From contig JBMNUZ010000002.1 in NCBI GenBank assembly GCA_050946535.1, positions 1 through 64,000 on the forward strand: a stretch of DNA of 64,000 nt. Direction: 5' to 3'. The translations under genes and the position numbers were made by a program. Under the pieces are notes generated by a model. The model saw only the letters and a program-made list of their open reading frames with translations, had not been told where the DNA came from and ran no database searches. This document shows, in pieces, positions 36,029 through 45,519 of this stretch. Numbering within the stretch: position 1 is the first letter of the stretch; each line of letters begins with the position of its first letter. This DNA is from RUG708 sp050946535. Its GTDB lineage: Bacteria; Bacillota; Clostridia; Peptostreptococcales; Anaerovoracaceae.

Positions 36029-37783
36029 ATGGTAAAAACATTATTGAAGAGTCTCCGGGAGTACAAAAATGCCTCGGTGGCGACCATCCTCCTGTCCGTG
36101 CTCGAGGTGGTTTTCGAAATTGTGATTCCGTTATGTCTGTCAGACCTGATAGACTACGGCATCTACGAAGGCGATATGAATGAGGTCTGGAAATACTCAT
36201 TTGCACTCCTTATTTTTACCGCACTCCAGCTGGTATGCGGCTATTTCGGAGCGCATCTTGGATCAAAGGCGGCTACCGGCTTTTCGGCGAATCTGAGGTC
36301 GGATATGTACGACAACGTGCAGACCTTTGCCTTTTCAAATATCGATCGCTTCTCGACAGCCTCGATTGTCACGAGACTCACGACAGACATCACCAACGTG
36401 CAGAACGCGTATATGATGCTGATCCGCATGGCGATCCGCGGACCTGTAATGATGATTTTCTGCGTCATCGTCTGCTTCAGAATCAATGTGCAGATTTCCA
36501 TGACATTTCTGATCATCATTCCGATACTCGCCGCCCTGCTGGCAGTCATCGTAATTAAGGTAAACCCGATTTTCCAGAGGGTGTTCCACACTTACGACGG
36601 TCTGAACAATGTGGTCGAGGAGAACGTCAGGGGCATCCGCGTCGTCAAGACATTCAATCAGGAAGAAGGCGAGATCTCGCGGTTCAAGAAGATATCGCAG
36701 AGAATATATGAAGACTTCTCGAAGGGCGAGCGTCTCATCGCATTTAACTCCCCGCTCATGCAGTTCTTTATGTACGCCTGCATGATCGTCATTTCATACG
36801 TCGGAGCAAAGTCGATAGTTGCCAGCGGAAACGACCCTGCGCTCGGCCTTACGACAGGAAATCTCACAGCCCTCATCACTTATGCCACCCAGATTTTAAT
36901 GAGTTTGATGGTGCTTTCGATGATCTTCGCGATGCTCACGATAGCTAGTTCATCGGCTAAGCGTATCGCTGAGGTCCTCGAGGAAAAGACGGACATCTCC
37001 AATCCGATGCACCCGGTTACGGACGTAAAGAACGGGGATATCGAGTTCGAACATGTAAACTTTTCATACAGTGAGAATGCAGACAAAAATGTCCTTTCGG
37101 ACATCAATCTGCACATTTCTTCCGGTCAGGTCATCGGTATTATCGGTTCGACCGGTTCTTCGAAATCTTCCCTCGTCCAGCTGATACCGAGGCTTTACGA
37201 CGTCACCGGAGGACGCGTGACCGTGGGCAGCGTCGACGTCAGAAATTACGACCTGCAGACGCTGCGGAACTCAGTGGCCATGGTACTTCAGAAAAACGAG
37301 CTGTTTTCAGGAACTATCAAGGAAAATCTCCGCTGGGGAAATGAACAGGCGACGGATGATGAAATAAAAGAGGCCTGCAGGATAGCGCAGGCGGACGAAT
37401 TCGTGGAGCAGATGCCGGACAGCTACGATACGCATATAGAGCAGGGCGGCACGAATGTTTCAGGCGGTCAGAAGCAGCGTCTCTGCATCGCCAGGGCACT
37501 TCTCAAAAAGCCGAAAGTACTGATCCTCGACGACTCCACGAGCGCGGTAGACACCAAAACGGATGCCCGCATCAGGAACGGTCTGGCGAATTCCCTGCCG
37601 GAGACTACAAAGATAATCATCGCGCAGCGGATCAGTTCCGTTCAGGATGCCGATCAGATCATAGTCATGGACGACGGGCATATCGTGGCATCAGGACAGC
37701 ATGAGGAACTCCTGAAAACCTGTGACATCTATCGCGAGATTCATGAATCGCAGATGAAAGGAGACAGCCAGGAAGCAAGTTGA
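36029..37783 (+). CDS. ABC exporter half-transporter with degenerate ATP site (TM287-like)
   Basis: 584 residues: a six-helix exporter domain (about 1-300) and a nucleotide-binding domain. Walker A is GSTGSSKSS (Ser replaces the Gly before the Lys), the signature is VSGGQKQRL, and Walker B reads LILDDSTSAVD, with Asp where the catalytic Glu should be. The switch position is IIAQRIS (Gln for His). This is how the degenerate half of heterodimeric exporters (TM287, LmrC) looks, and the next gene provides the canonical half. Probable role: drug or lipid efflux under MarR control. AGGAAAGGAA precedes the ATG. Confidence 0.92.
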   Translation: MVKTLLKSLREYKNASVATILLSVLEVVFEIVIPLCLSDLIDYGIYEGDMNEVWKYSFALLIFTALQLVCGYFGAHLGSKAATGFSANLRSDMYDNVQTFAFSNIDRFSTASIVTRLTTDITNVQNAYMMLIRMAIRGPVMMIFCVIVCFRINVQISMTFLIIIPILAALLAVIVIKVNPIFQRVFHTYDGLNNVVEENVRGIRVVKTFNQEEGEISRFKKISQRIYEDFSKGERLIAFNSPLMQFFMYACMIVISYVGAKSIVASGNDPALGLTTGNLTALITYATQILMSLMVLSMIFAMLTIASSSAKRIAEVLEEKTDISNPMHPVTDVKNGDIEFEHVNFSYSENADKNVLSDINLHISSGQVIGIIGSTGSSKSSLVQLIPRLYDVTGGRVTVGSVDVRNYDLQTLRNSVAMVLQKNELFSGTIKENLRWGNEQATDDEIKEACRIAQADEFVEQMPDSYDTHIEQGGTNVSGGQKQRLCIARALLKKPKVLILDDSTSAVDTKTDARIRNGLANSLPETTKIIIAQRISSVQDADQIIVMDDGHIVASGQHEELLKTCDIYREIHESQMKGDSQEAS

Positions 37784-37793
37784 TGCGGTATAT

Positions 37794-37855
37794 ATCCCGG
37801 AATCGATCCGGAGAGACAGAATGTATCCCGGAATCGATCCGGAGAGACAGAATGT
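37794..37855. repeat. 31-bp perfect tandem duplication between the two ABC genes
   Basis: A 31-base unit starting ATCCCGGAATCGATCC occupies 37794-37824 and is repeated exactly at 37825-37855. A third, partial and degenerate copy follows. It lies between the first ABC stop and the second start. Confidence 0.9.
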
Positions 37856-37911
37856 GTTCCGGCATTTTTCCGGAGAAACAGAAACCGCAGCAATTATTGG
37901 AGGTCAATATT

Positions 37912-39822
37912 ATGAGCAATAAAAAAGGGACGACATTGAGTTCTATCGACGGAAGCACCGTCCGCCGTTTAATGTTATATATGAACAAGTACCGTGCGAC
38001 AAATATCCTGGTCGCAGTCTGCATTCTTATCAGTGCTGTCGCAAGCGCTGCATCGTCCATGTTCCTTGAGAATCTGATCGACGATTACATCCTGCCGCTT
38101 TTAGGAACGTCCAATCCGGTCTACACGAACCTGATCAGGGCGCTCGTTATAATGGCGGTCATCTACATCGCCGGCACGATCGGAACGCTGATTTACAACA
38201 GGCTCGCGGTAACAGTCGCGCAGGGTACGTTGAAAAATATCCGTGACGATATGTTCACGAAAATGGAGAAACTGCCGATCAGGTTCTTCGATACGCATAC
38301 ACACGGCGACATCATGAGCCTGTACACCAACGACACCGACACGCTCCGCCAGATGATCGCACAATCTCTCCCGCAGTTCATTTCTTCTGCTTTTACGATG
38401 GTAGCTGTGTTCGCCTGCATGCTGTATATCAGCGTTTGGCTCACACTGGCCGTAGTTGTATTTATTTTCATCGTGCTGAAAATCATCGGCGTGGTGGCAG
38501 GCAGAAGTGGACAGTATTTCAGAGCACAGCAGGCTGCGCTGGCTGACGTCGACGGATATGTAGAGGAAATGATCAACGGCCAGAAAGTTATAAAGGTTTT
38601 CTGCCACGAGGAACAGTCAGTCGAAGGGCTCAGGAAAAGAAACGAAGAGTGGCGGAAAAATTCGACCGCGGCCAACGGACAGGCCAACTCGATCATGCCG
38701 CTCATGAATGCGTCAGGTTACGCGCTCTACATCGTGCTGGCGCTGATCGGAGGATATATGGCGATCGCGGGAGTTGGAAACTTCGGTGTGATTTCAGGTT
38801 CAAACACCATAACACTGGGAATGATCGCATCTTTCCTGACTCTGTCAAGGAGCTTCATCAATCCGCTGTCGCAGATTTCGAACCAGATGAACTCCGTAAT
38901 CACAGCGCTCGCAGGAGCACAGCGTATCTTTAAATTCATGGATGAGGAGCCTGAAATAGATGACGGCTTTGTAACTCTGGTCAATGCTTCGATTGCAGAT
39001 GACGGATCTATCAGTGAATCGGAGCAGAGGACAGGCGAATGGGCATGGAAATATCCGCACAGCGACGGAACGGTTACTTATACCAGACTTAACGGTTCAA
39101 TCACGATGGATCACGTGGACTTCGGATACGATCCGGAAAAGATCGTGCTGCACGACATTACTCTGACTGCGAGACCGGGCCAGAAGATCGCTTTCGTCGG
39201 TGCGACAGGCGCCGGCAAGACGACTATCACCAATCTGATCAACCGGTTTTACGATATCGAGGACGGCAAGATCCGCTACGATGGCATAAATATAAACAAG
39301 ATAAAGAAGTACGATCTGCGCCGTTCCCTCGGCGTAGTACTGCAGGATGTCCATCTGTTCACAGGAACGGTAATGGAAAATATCCGGTTCGGAAAGCCTG
39401 ACGCGACCGATGAGGAATGCATCGAGGCAGCTAAGCTCGCGAATGCAGACAATTTCATACGAATGCTGCCTGAAGGTTATGACACTGTACTGAGCGGAGG
39501 CGGTGCTGATCTCTCGCAGGGGCAGATGCAGCTTATCTCAATCGCGCGCGCCGCGGTATCCGATCCGCCTGTCATGATCCTCGACGAGGCGACTTCGTCG
39601 ATCGATACAAGAACCGAGCAGCTCGTTCAGGATGGAATGGACAAACTGATGGAAGGCAGGACAGTCTTCGTCATCGCGCACCGTCTGTCTACGGTTCAGA
39701 ATTCGGATGTGATCATCGTTCTCGATCATGGAAGGATCATAGAACACGGTAATCACAATGAGCTGATCGAGCAGAAGGGCATGTACTATCAGCTGTATTC
39801 GGGCGCTTTCGAACTCGAGTGA
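37912..39822 (+). CDS. ABC exporter half-transporter with canonical ATP site (TM288-like)
   Basis: 636 residues. A six-helix domain is followed by a nucleotide-binding domain with Walker A GATGAGKTT, signature LSQGQMQLISIARA, Walker B VMILDEATSSID with catalytic Glu, and IAHRLS with the switch His. An insertion of about 45 residues before the A-loop region (around 365-410, with ISESEQRTGEWAWKY) is longer than usual. It should pair with the preceding product. The ATG at 37912 follows GGAGGT; the open frame reaches further upstream only through the tandem repeat. Confidence 0.92.
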   Translation: MSNKKGTTLSSIDGSTVRRLMLYMNKYRATNILVAVCILISAVASAASSMFLENLIDDYILPLLGTSNPVYTNLIRALVIMAVIYIAGTIGTLIYNRLAVTVAQGTLKNIRDDMFTKMEKLPIRFFDTHTHGDIMSLYTNDTDTLRQMIAQSLPQFISSAFTMVAVFACMLYISVWLTLAVVVFIFIVLKIIGVVAGRSGQYFRAQQAALADVDGYVEEMINGQKVIKVFCHEEQSVEGLRKRNEEWRKNSTAANGQANSIMPLMNASGYALYIVLALIGGYMAIAGVGNFGVISGSNTITLGMIASFLTLSRSFINPLSQISNQMNSVITALAGAQRIFKFMDEEPEIDDGFVTLVNASIADDGSISESEQRTGEWAWKYPHSDGTVTYTRLNGSITMDHVDFGYDPEKIVLHDITLTARPGQKIAFVGATGAGKTTITNLINRFYDIEDGKIRYDGININKIKKYDLRRSLGVVLQDVHLFTGTVMENIRFGKPDATDEECIEAAKLANADNFIRMLPEGYDTVLSGGGADLSQGQMQLISIARAAVSDPPVMILDEATSSIDTRTEQLVQDGMDKLMEGRTVFVIAHRLSTVQNSDVIIVLDHGRIIEHGNHNELIEQKGMYYQLYSGAFELE

Positions 39823-39866
39823 GTAAAGACTCGAATGAGTGAAAACAGAAAGAATTTATTGTATGC

Positions 39867-39907
39867 GGCAGCCGGAAGACGTGCGACGGTTCCGGCTGCC
39901 GGTTTTC
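39867..39907 (+). terminator. intrinsic terminator of the MarR/ABC operon
   Basis: GGCAGCCGGAA (39867-39877) pairs perfectly with TTCCGGCTGCC (39890-39900), followed by GGTTTTC. Confidence 0.75.
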
Positions 39908-39976
39908 GCGGTTCATGCTGAAGAATCCAGAGCCTTTAAATTCGAATCAGTAAGATGGATTTTTTAAAATTTGTGC

Positions 39977-40066
39977 TTGAATTTTTGATCGAACGACATT
40001 AAAATAAGGAACGTTACGGAAAGTGCCTGACAGGCAGAAATGTCTGAGCACTTTCTTTTTTTTTTT
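39977..40066 (+). promoter_or_regulatory. promoter with leader terminator/attenuator
   Basis: TTGAAT (39977-39982), a 17-base spacer and TAAAAT (40000-40005) make a good promoter. Within about 10 bases of the expected start the RNA would form GAAAGTGC (40019-40026) paired with GCACTTTC (40048-40055), with GACA/TGTC nested, followed by eleven T's (40056-40066). The ribosome binding site GGAGG of the DUF2798 gene comes right after. This is a complete terminator inside the leader. Confidence 0.75.
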
Positions 40067-40086
40067 GGAAATGGAGGAAAAGGAAA

Positions 40087-40554
40087 ATGCCAAAGACAAA
40101 ATTTCAACGCATCATCTTTACACTGATGATGGTATTTTTTATGGTTTACAGTATGACGGTCTATACGATTTCGCTCAGCAGCGGGCAATTGACCGGAGAA
40201 GTATTTATCGCTGCATTCAAAGAGATGTGGACGGAATATCTGATCGTATTTGCTCTGATATTTTTCCTGATTACGAATATGTCAATCAAGCTCGCAGGCA
40301 AGGTGGCGGATTCCGAAACGAACAGATTCAAATATATGATTGCGATACAGTCATTTACAGTTCTGCTCATCGTACCGCTGATCACGTTCTGCGTAAGCCT
40401 GCTGAAGGACGGAATCTCAGCAAACCTGCTCACTCAGTGGATCACAACCGCTGCGATATGCTATCCTGCAGCGTACTTCCTGCAGATTTTTATCGTCGGC
40501 CCGCTGGTACGTTTCCTGTTCAGGATGATGTTCAGGAGACAGCTGGCTGCATAA
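40087..40554 (+). CDS. DUF2798 family four-helix membrane protein
   Basis: 155 residues with four membrane spans. The opening MPKTKFQRIIFTLMMVFFMVYSM and the overall length and helix spacing match DUF2798, a family without an assigned function. It is expressed from its own promoter, behind a leader terminator. GGAGG lies 11 bases before the ATG. A similar-sized four-helix protein at 51249 may be a distant relative. Confidence 0.8.
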   Translation: MPKTKFQRIIFTLMMVFFMVYSMTVYTISLSSGQLTGEVFIAAFKEMWTEYLIVFALIFFLITNMSIKLAGKVADSETNRFKYMIAIQSFTVLLIVPLITFCVSLLKDGISANLLTQWITTAAICYPAAYFLQIFIVGPLVRFLFRMMFRRQLAA

Positions 40555-40759
40555 GGATATATTGAGCAGCGTCCAATCTGCCACATGCCACATGCTGCAT
40601 GCCACCTGCAAAATGTTATGCAGACATGGAAGGTGAGAAATACCTGCTTCTGATACGACCAGATAAAACATACATGCGCAGCCGGACGCATTATTATTTA
40701 TGCAAATCAAAAACCGAAAGCCTTGGTCCCTGGACCGTTTCCGCAGGCCGCATGTGCCT

Positions 40760-40915
40760 GTTGTGATGTAACTCGATGAATTAAATTTCAGTAGCCGTAA
40801 CCACGAACGCAGCGTGCGAGATGAAATACGATTCAATAAATTATATTTTCCGCAGCCGTTACGTGGCCGCAGCTACGAACGCGGCGCGGAGCTTGAAAAA
40901 GGCTTTCCGTCTGAA
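40760..40915. repeat. imperfect duplication of about 65 bp, with ATGCCAC-rich repeats upstream
   Basis: The stretch from GATGAATTAAATTTCAG through CACGAACGCAGCG (about 40770-40820) is repeated with changes at about 40835-40905 (TAAATTATATTTTCCGCAGCC, then ACGAACGCGGCGC). Near 40575-40610 ATGCCACATGCTGCATGCCAC is a small repeat. No gene lies in 40555-40980. Confidence 0.5.
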
Positions 40916-40980
40916 GACCGGTGCCATTTGTGAGAAAAGCGCACGGCCTTCAGATACTCTTCTCTATCTAAGTTATTTTC

Positions 40981-41964
40981 TCAGTTTTCTTCAAAGATCG
41001 ATTGATTCACCCGCAGCGGGAAGACAGTCAGCTCATCGCTGGCGGCAGCACCTTCCCGGAGAGATATTTTTGTTATCTGATTGTTCCAGTACGTTTTGTA
41101 GTAATAGTCTGCGGTGCGCAGGTTCATGCAGCAGGAGTAGCGCGTGATGTCCTTTGTCCCCTGAGCGGTTACAACGCTGCCTTCGGTCATCGCGACCGAA
41201 TCCAGGATGTGAAATGTCTGTGCGATGCACGCTTCGTCTGTTTCGCCGCAGCTGGAGTTGGCTAGCGTGAAGGCCGCGCGCACGAAGCGGGAAGCGCTGG
41301 ACAGATCGCCCGGCAGTCCCATTGCGCCCATTCCCTCGGCATATGTGTCGAGCGAATAGTTCTGGTTTTGACCGGCGAAGGCAGCCTCGCCGTTTCTGGC
41401 TGACAGGTGCCGGAATCCGCGCAGGTTGTATTCGTGAAACGGGAACGGCGGATTGTTCGTAAGTACGTCGTATGGATTGCCGTAGATCCGGAGGCCGTCT
41501 GCTGTGGACTCGGCGACTATGGATTTTTCCGCATCCGTGATCATGAAATGGAGCGGAGCGAGCGGCATGTTTTCAGCAAATGGCTTGTTCAGCAGGTTCA
41601 GACGGCGTATTTTTTCTTCTGCTTCGCGGACCGTCGCGGTCTGCCCGAGGATCCATGGGATCAGCTCGAATGGAGTGATGTTGTCCTTAGTGCGGTCTTC
41701 CGGAAAGTACACGGCGTTTCCCGGAAAGTTGAGGCCGGCCATTGCAAGACCTTTTTCGTTTACAGCTTCGGCATACAGCGGATAGTTTCCTGCAACGGAC
41801 GCCATTCCGATCATCGCGTGCTTCGTCAGGTAAGTGCTGCCGTTTTTCAGCGGGAATTTATAGTTCCCCGGCGTGATGACGATTTTTTCGTTGAAGCCGG
41901 AATCCAGGTCGAGGTTCCGCCCGGCATAGGCGTCTTTTTTTCTGAGAACAAGGAAAGTGCACAT
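40981..41964 (-). CDS. bsh: bile salt hydrolase / choloylglycine hydrolase
   Basis: 327 residues, an Ntn-hydrolase exposing Cys2 after removal of Met1. Visible active-site residues are Cys2 (MCTF), Arg16 and Asp19 (AGRNLD), Asn in LTNNPPF at about 170, and Arg in SSASRFVRAAF. The blocks NEKGLAMAGLNFPGNA, GMGAMGLPGDLSSASRF and FHILDSVAMTEGSV are those of bile salt hydrolases rather than penicillin V acylases, so deconjugation of glycine or taurine bile salts is likely. It acts in the cytosol (no signal peptide). GGAGA precedes the ATG. It is divergent from the TetR gene; the shared 207-base spacer holds an operator-like palindrome. Confidence 0.88.
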   Translation of the reverse strand: MCTFLVLRKKDAYAGRNLDLDSGFNEKIVITPGNYKFPLKNGSTYLTKHAMIGMASVAGNYPLYAEAVNEKGLAMAGLNFPGNAVYFPEDRTKDNITPFELIPWILGQTATVREAEEKIRRLNLLNKPFAENMPLAPLHFMITDAEKSIVAESTADGLRIYGNPYDVLTNNPPFPFHEYNLRGFRHLSARNGEAAFAGQNQNYSLDTYAEGMGAMGLPGDLSSASRFVRAAFTLANSSCGETDEACIAQTFHILDSVAMTEGSVVTAQGTKDITRYSCCMNLRTADYYYKTYWNNQITKISLREGAAASDELTVFPLRVNQSIFEEN

Positions 41965-42122
41965 TTATTTTCTCCATTCATATGAATAATCATTACTGCG
42001 ATTGATTAATTGTGATTGATTTATCGCGATTTATTTCTCTATGATAGAGTACCGCATCGCGAAGCAAAAGTGAACAGCAGTTATATTTCGTGTACGCCAG
42101 AATTTCATCTGAAAATATATTA

Positions 42123-42150
42123 TTGACCAATCGGTCAAAAAGTGTAAAAT
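42123..42150 (+). promoter_or_regulatory. TetR-gene promoter overlapped by operator palindrome
   Basis: TTGACCAATCGGTCAA (42123-42138) has 6-base inverted arms. Its first half is also the likely -35 (TTGACC), with TAAAAT at 42145-42150 as -10. TetR proteins commonly bind such sites to repress their own genes. Because the bile salt hydrolase starts on the other side, it could control both directions. Confidence 0.7.
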
Positions 42151-42171
42151 GTATCTCCGGAGGATGAAATA

Positions 42172-42777
42172 ATGAAAAAAGAAGAGAAGACCAGGCTGAC
42201 GAAGGAAAAGATCCTGAAAGCAGCAATAGAAGAATTCGGCCGCAACGGATACAGCGGCGGCTCGCTTAACGCGGTCTGCGCGTCGGGAATCAACAAAGGC
42301 CTGATTTATCATAATTTCAAGGACAAAGACGATCTGTACCTGGCGTGTGTGAAAAAAAGCCTGGACGATATGGCTGAGGGCATAGAAGAAGAAATGAAAG
42401 ACCCGTCGGTCAGCTACCCGGCGGCACGCGCCCGCTTTTTCGAATCGCACGATATGGAGGCGAGAATTTTCCTCGAGGCGGTCGTAAATCCTCCTGAAAA
42501 ACTGGAGGATGAGATCGAAGAGCTGCGCAAGCCTGTCGATGAGATAAACAGGCGCGAATTTGACAGAATCTTATCGCGTCACACGCTGAGGAAGAACATC
42601 AGCCGCGAGACGGCATACCGCTGGATGAGGAGCATGCAGAACGCTTATAATATGCTGTTCCGGCAGGAAGACAGCGGAGACGGAGATTTTGCAAAACATC
42701 TGGAAAGGCACGAAAAAGGGGCAGCGGAGTTTGTCGATCTCATGCTTTTCGGAATAGCTGAACAGGAGGAAAAGTAA
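42172..42777 (+). CDS. TetR family transcriptional regulator
   Basis: 201 residues. The N-terminal helix-turn-helix (about 10-55) includes ILKAAIEEFGRNGYSGGSLNAVCASGINKGLIYHNFKDKDDLYLAC, a textbook TetR signature. The C-terminal half is the ligand and dimer domain, unassigned. GGAGG precedes the ATG. The antiporter gene starts one base after its stop codon, so they are co-transcribed and translationally coupled, pointing to control of the antiporter. Confidence 0.93.
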   Translation: MKKEEKTRLTKEKILKAAIEEFGRNGYSGGSLNAVCASGINKGLIYHNFKDKDDLYLACVKKSLDDMAEGIEEEMKDPSVSYPAARARFFESHDMEARIFLEAVVNPPEKLEDEIEELRKPVDEINRREFDRILSRHTLRKNISRETAYRWMRSMQNAYNMLFRQEDSGDGDFAKHLERHEKGAAEFVDLMLFGIAEQEEK

Positions 42778-42778
42778 C

Positions 42779-44014
42779 ATGACACTGGTTTTGAGATGGC
42801 TGCTTGCGCTCGCAGCCGCCTGGCTTGCAGGCAGGCTCATGACTAAAATACACATGCCTGCGATACTCGGCTGGCTGATAGCAGGTATGGTTCTCGGTCC
42901 GTACGCTCTGGGCCTGATGACGCAGAAACTGCTGGACAGCAGCTGGTACACAGTGGCTCAGGACATTATGAACACGGCTGTTGGATTTATGCTCGGTACG
43001 GAGCTCATATGGAAAAAGCTGAAGAAATACGGAAAGGCCCTTATAACAACGACGCTGACGCAGTCGCTCGGCACATTCGCCGTGGTTTCCGCCGTGTTCA
43101 GTGTGATTTTCGCGATTCAGGGCATTCCTGCTTGGCTCGGTTTCGCTTTCGGAGGTATAGCACTGGCAACTGCTCCTGCGCCTGCTCTTTCGATCACGCA
43201 GGAATATCACACGTCCGGTCCGGTGACGAGTACGCTGCTTCCGATGGCCGTGCTCGATGACATCGTGGGAATCGCGGTGTTCTTCACGGTCAATTCATTT
43301 ATCGCGCGTCAGGTTTCGGGAGGAGCCATGCCGCTTTACATGGTGCCGGTCATGATTTTCTTCCCGATTGTAATCGGACTGCTTCCCGGATGGATCACGG
43401 GCAAAATCCTCGGACACTGCGAAAAAGAAGGAACGATGGCGGCCGCGGTGCTTGCCATGGTCATAGTGACGACACTTATCGGGTGGCTCTGCAATACTTA
43501 CATTACGCCTGGAATCAGTCTGAATTACGTGCTGATGGGCGTTTCATTCTCGACCGTTTTCTCGAACATGATTTCGGATGAGAAACTCGAAAAATGCGTG
43601 AAAGGCTTCAATCCGATCCTCATCATTTCGCTGATTGCTGCTATCGTTGGGCTCGGCGCGCCTCTCAACTACCATTATATTATCGGAGCCGGCGCGTACA
43701 CATTTATATATATCGGAGCGCGGGCGTTCGGCAAATATTTCGGAGCACGGTTCGGGGCTTCTGTTTCCGGGCTTCCGGATACGGTCAGGAAATACCTCGG
43801 GCTGACGCTGCTCCCGCACAGCGGAGTTTCGCTCGTGTTTACCGGAATAATCTGTACGACGCTTGCGGCGCGGCCGGAGCTGGTTAATATCGTTCAGGGA
43901 ACGATCGCAGCGGCTGCTGTCATAAACGAATTCATAGCCGTGCTGGCAGCGAAGAAGGGATTCGAGCTGGCAGGCGAGACGAACCAGGGGCAGATCGCGG
44001 AAGAAAGCCGCTGA
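42779..44014 (+). CDS. CPA2-type cation:proton antiporter (Kef/Nap-like)
   Basis: 411 residues, 11-13 membrane helices. PAILGWLIAGMVLGPYALG and AVLDDIVGIAVF carry the hallmarks of the CPA2 family, including the paired Asp of the ion site (LDD). There is no C-terminal RCK/TrkA domain, so regulation is not by nucleotide binding in the same chain. Likely exchanges Na+ or K+ for H+. AGGAGGAAAAG overlaps the end of the TetR gene. Its closeness to a bile salt hydrolase may reflect bile or acid stress, an inference. Confidence 0.85.
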   Translation: MTLVLRWLLALAAAWLAGRLMTKIHMPAILGWLIAGMVLGPYALGLMTQKLLDSSWYTVAQDIMNTAVGFMLGTELIWKKLKKYGKALITTTLTQSLGTFAVVSAVFSVIFAIQGIPAWLGFAFGGIALATAPAPALSITQEYHTSGPVTSTLLPMAVLDDIVGIAVFFTVNSFIARQVSGGAMPLYMVPVMIFFPIVIGLLPGWITGKILGHCEKEGTMAAAVLAMVIVTTLIGWLCNTYITPGISLNYVLMGVSFSTVFSNMISDEKLEKCVKGFNPILIISLIAAIVGLGAPLNYHYIIGAGAYTFIYIGARAFGKYFGARFGASVSGLPDTVRKYLGLTLLPHSGVSLVFTGIICTTLAARPELVNIVQGTIAAAAVINEFIAVLAAKKGFELAGETNQGQIAEESR

Positions 44015-44015
44015 C

Positions 44016-44220
44016 ACTCAAAGCTGTTAGTACTCAATCCGCTGGAATGCTATGACGATTGTGTTCGAGTACGCTGACGTTCAAAGCTGTTGGCACTCAA
44101 AGTTGTCGGCAATTAAATTCCGCTGTAACGCAATGAGATTTGTGCTCAGAGTCGCTGATACTTAAAGCTGTTGGCACTCAGAGACGCCGACACCCAAAGC
44201 TGTTGGTAGGTAAGTTCGTG
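44016..44220. repeat. degenerate CTCAAAGCTGTTGGCACTC repeats
   Basis: The motif CACTCAAAGCTGTT(A/G)G occurs at least four times with drift (near 44020, 44090, 44160 and 44190), between partial GCTGACAC and CCGCTG units. It starts right after the antiporter stop codon. No gene or terminator is evident in 44015-44309. Confidence 0.65.
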
Positions 44221-44309
44221 GACTTTTAAAGGCTCTAACATTCAAATACATTGGCGTCATCAAAATATTTATAAAATTGATTAAATATTAATATTATTTA
44301 TTCCAGAAA

Positions 44310-45284
44310 CTATCCCTTCCTGTGGGCAGCCGTGAATTCGCGCGGCGAAGTGTGGTAGTATTCGCGGAAAGCCTTGTAGAAATTGCTGTTGTTCTTGTAT
44401 CCGAGAATGGCAGCAATTTTTTCTATGGTCAGATCCGTGTTCAGCAATAAAAGTCCGGCTTTTTCCATGCGCTTTTCCAGCAGTATTTCTGAGAAAGTAC
44501 GTCCGGTGCTCTGGTGAAGGAATCGTGAGACGTAGTTCGGGTGGTAGCCGAAATGAGCTGCCAGGCTCTTCAGCGTGACCGTGTCTGAATGAGTCTCGAT
44601 ATATGTTTCCATGCGGAAAGCCGGCGACGTCTCCTCCTGGCTGCGGGAATACTGGCGTGAATATTCGCGCGAAATGTACATCATGAGCGTCAGCATGATC
44701 GAATGCAGTATGGTCTGTGTGTTTTCAGATTTGTTTGCGTATTCGACCGCCATCTGGTAAAGCATAGCCCAGATGACGTTGTCCGGATCCAGGCTGAGCC
44801 GTATGTATTCGTCGGAAAACCTGTTGGTGTGCGGATCGAGAAAGAAGTGGAAAAGAGCCGTGTCGGCCGCGAGCGCACCCAGATATTCGCGGTAGAACAG
44901 CTCTTTCTTTATGTGAAGCCCTACCATTATCACTTCCTCGTCTCCGTCTATTTTCAGGGCGTAGCCGCTGTAAGGCTGGCCGATGTAGCAGTCGCCTTCG
45001 TTGAGATGAAGCTGGTTGTTGTACTTTGAACTGAGCACGTCGTACCCGTTCTGGCATACGAAATTGATAAAGAAGAAATCCTGGCGGTGATATTTTTCTA
45101 TGTAGCGTTTACCGTGAAAAGACACGACCATTATGTCCTCGGAAGGATCGCCGAGCCACTGTGAGATCAGTTCAGTCTTTCCGTTTGTCGTCACCGGCCT
45201 GAAGTCCCAGTTCAGGTCCTGGAACTGTCCGGCGAGATTTTCCACCGCATCGCGCACCTTGCTTCTGTAATCCGGATAAATCAT
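44310..45284 (-). CDS. AraC family transcriptional regulator
   Basis: 324 residues. The N-terminal part is a cupin-like sensing domain (about 40-130: LHLNEGDCYIGQPYSGYALKIDGDEEVIMVGLHI). The C-terminal 100 residues hold the double helix-turn-helix (VTLKSLAAHFGYHPNYVSRFLHQSTGRTF and LTIEKIAAILGYKNNSNFYKAFREYYHTSPREF). It is divergent from the iron alcohol dehydrogenase gene, its most likely target. GGAGG precedes the ATG. Confidence 0.92.
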   Translation of the reverse strand: MIYPDYRSKVRDAVENLAGQFQDLNWDFRPVTTNGKTELISQWLGDPSEDIMVVSFHGKRYIEKYHRQDFFFINFVCQNGYDVLSSKYNNQLHLNEGDCYIGQPYSGYALKIDGDEEVIMVGLHIKKELFYREYLGALAADTALFHFFLDPHTNRFSDEYIRLSLDPDNVIWAMLYQMAVEYANKSENTQTILHSIMLTLMMYISREYSRQYSRSQEETSPAFRMETYIETHSDTVTLKSLAAHFGYHPNYVSRFLHQSTGRTFSEILLEKRMEKAGLLLLNTDLTIEKIAAILGYKNNSNFYKAFREYYHTSPREFTAAHRKG

Positions 45285-45519
45285 TGCAATCCTCCGTACT
45301 TCTGCAGTTTTTTGCAGTTTGAAGTTGAGATTTTGAAGTTAAGATTTGATATATAAAACGTTAACATAAAGTACTGTTTTCATCAAGACTGCCGTATATA
45401 ATAAAGCTATCCTGAAAAAGAAAAGATAAATTACGGCTGCCGGACGATCTGGCCGCATAAATGAATGGAGCGGAATCGCGCGGCTGCCTTGCAGATGACA
45501 CGAGAAAGGAGATCAAAAC

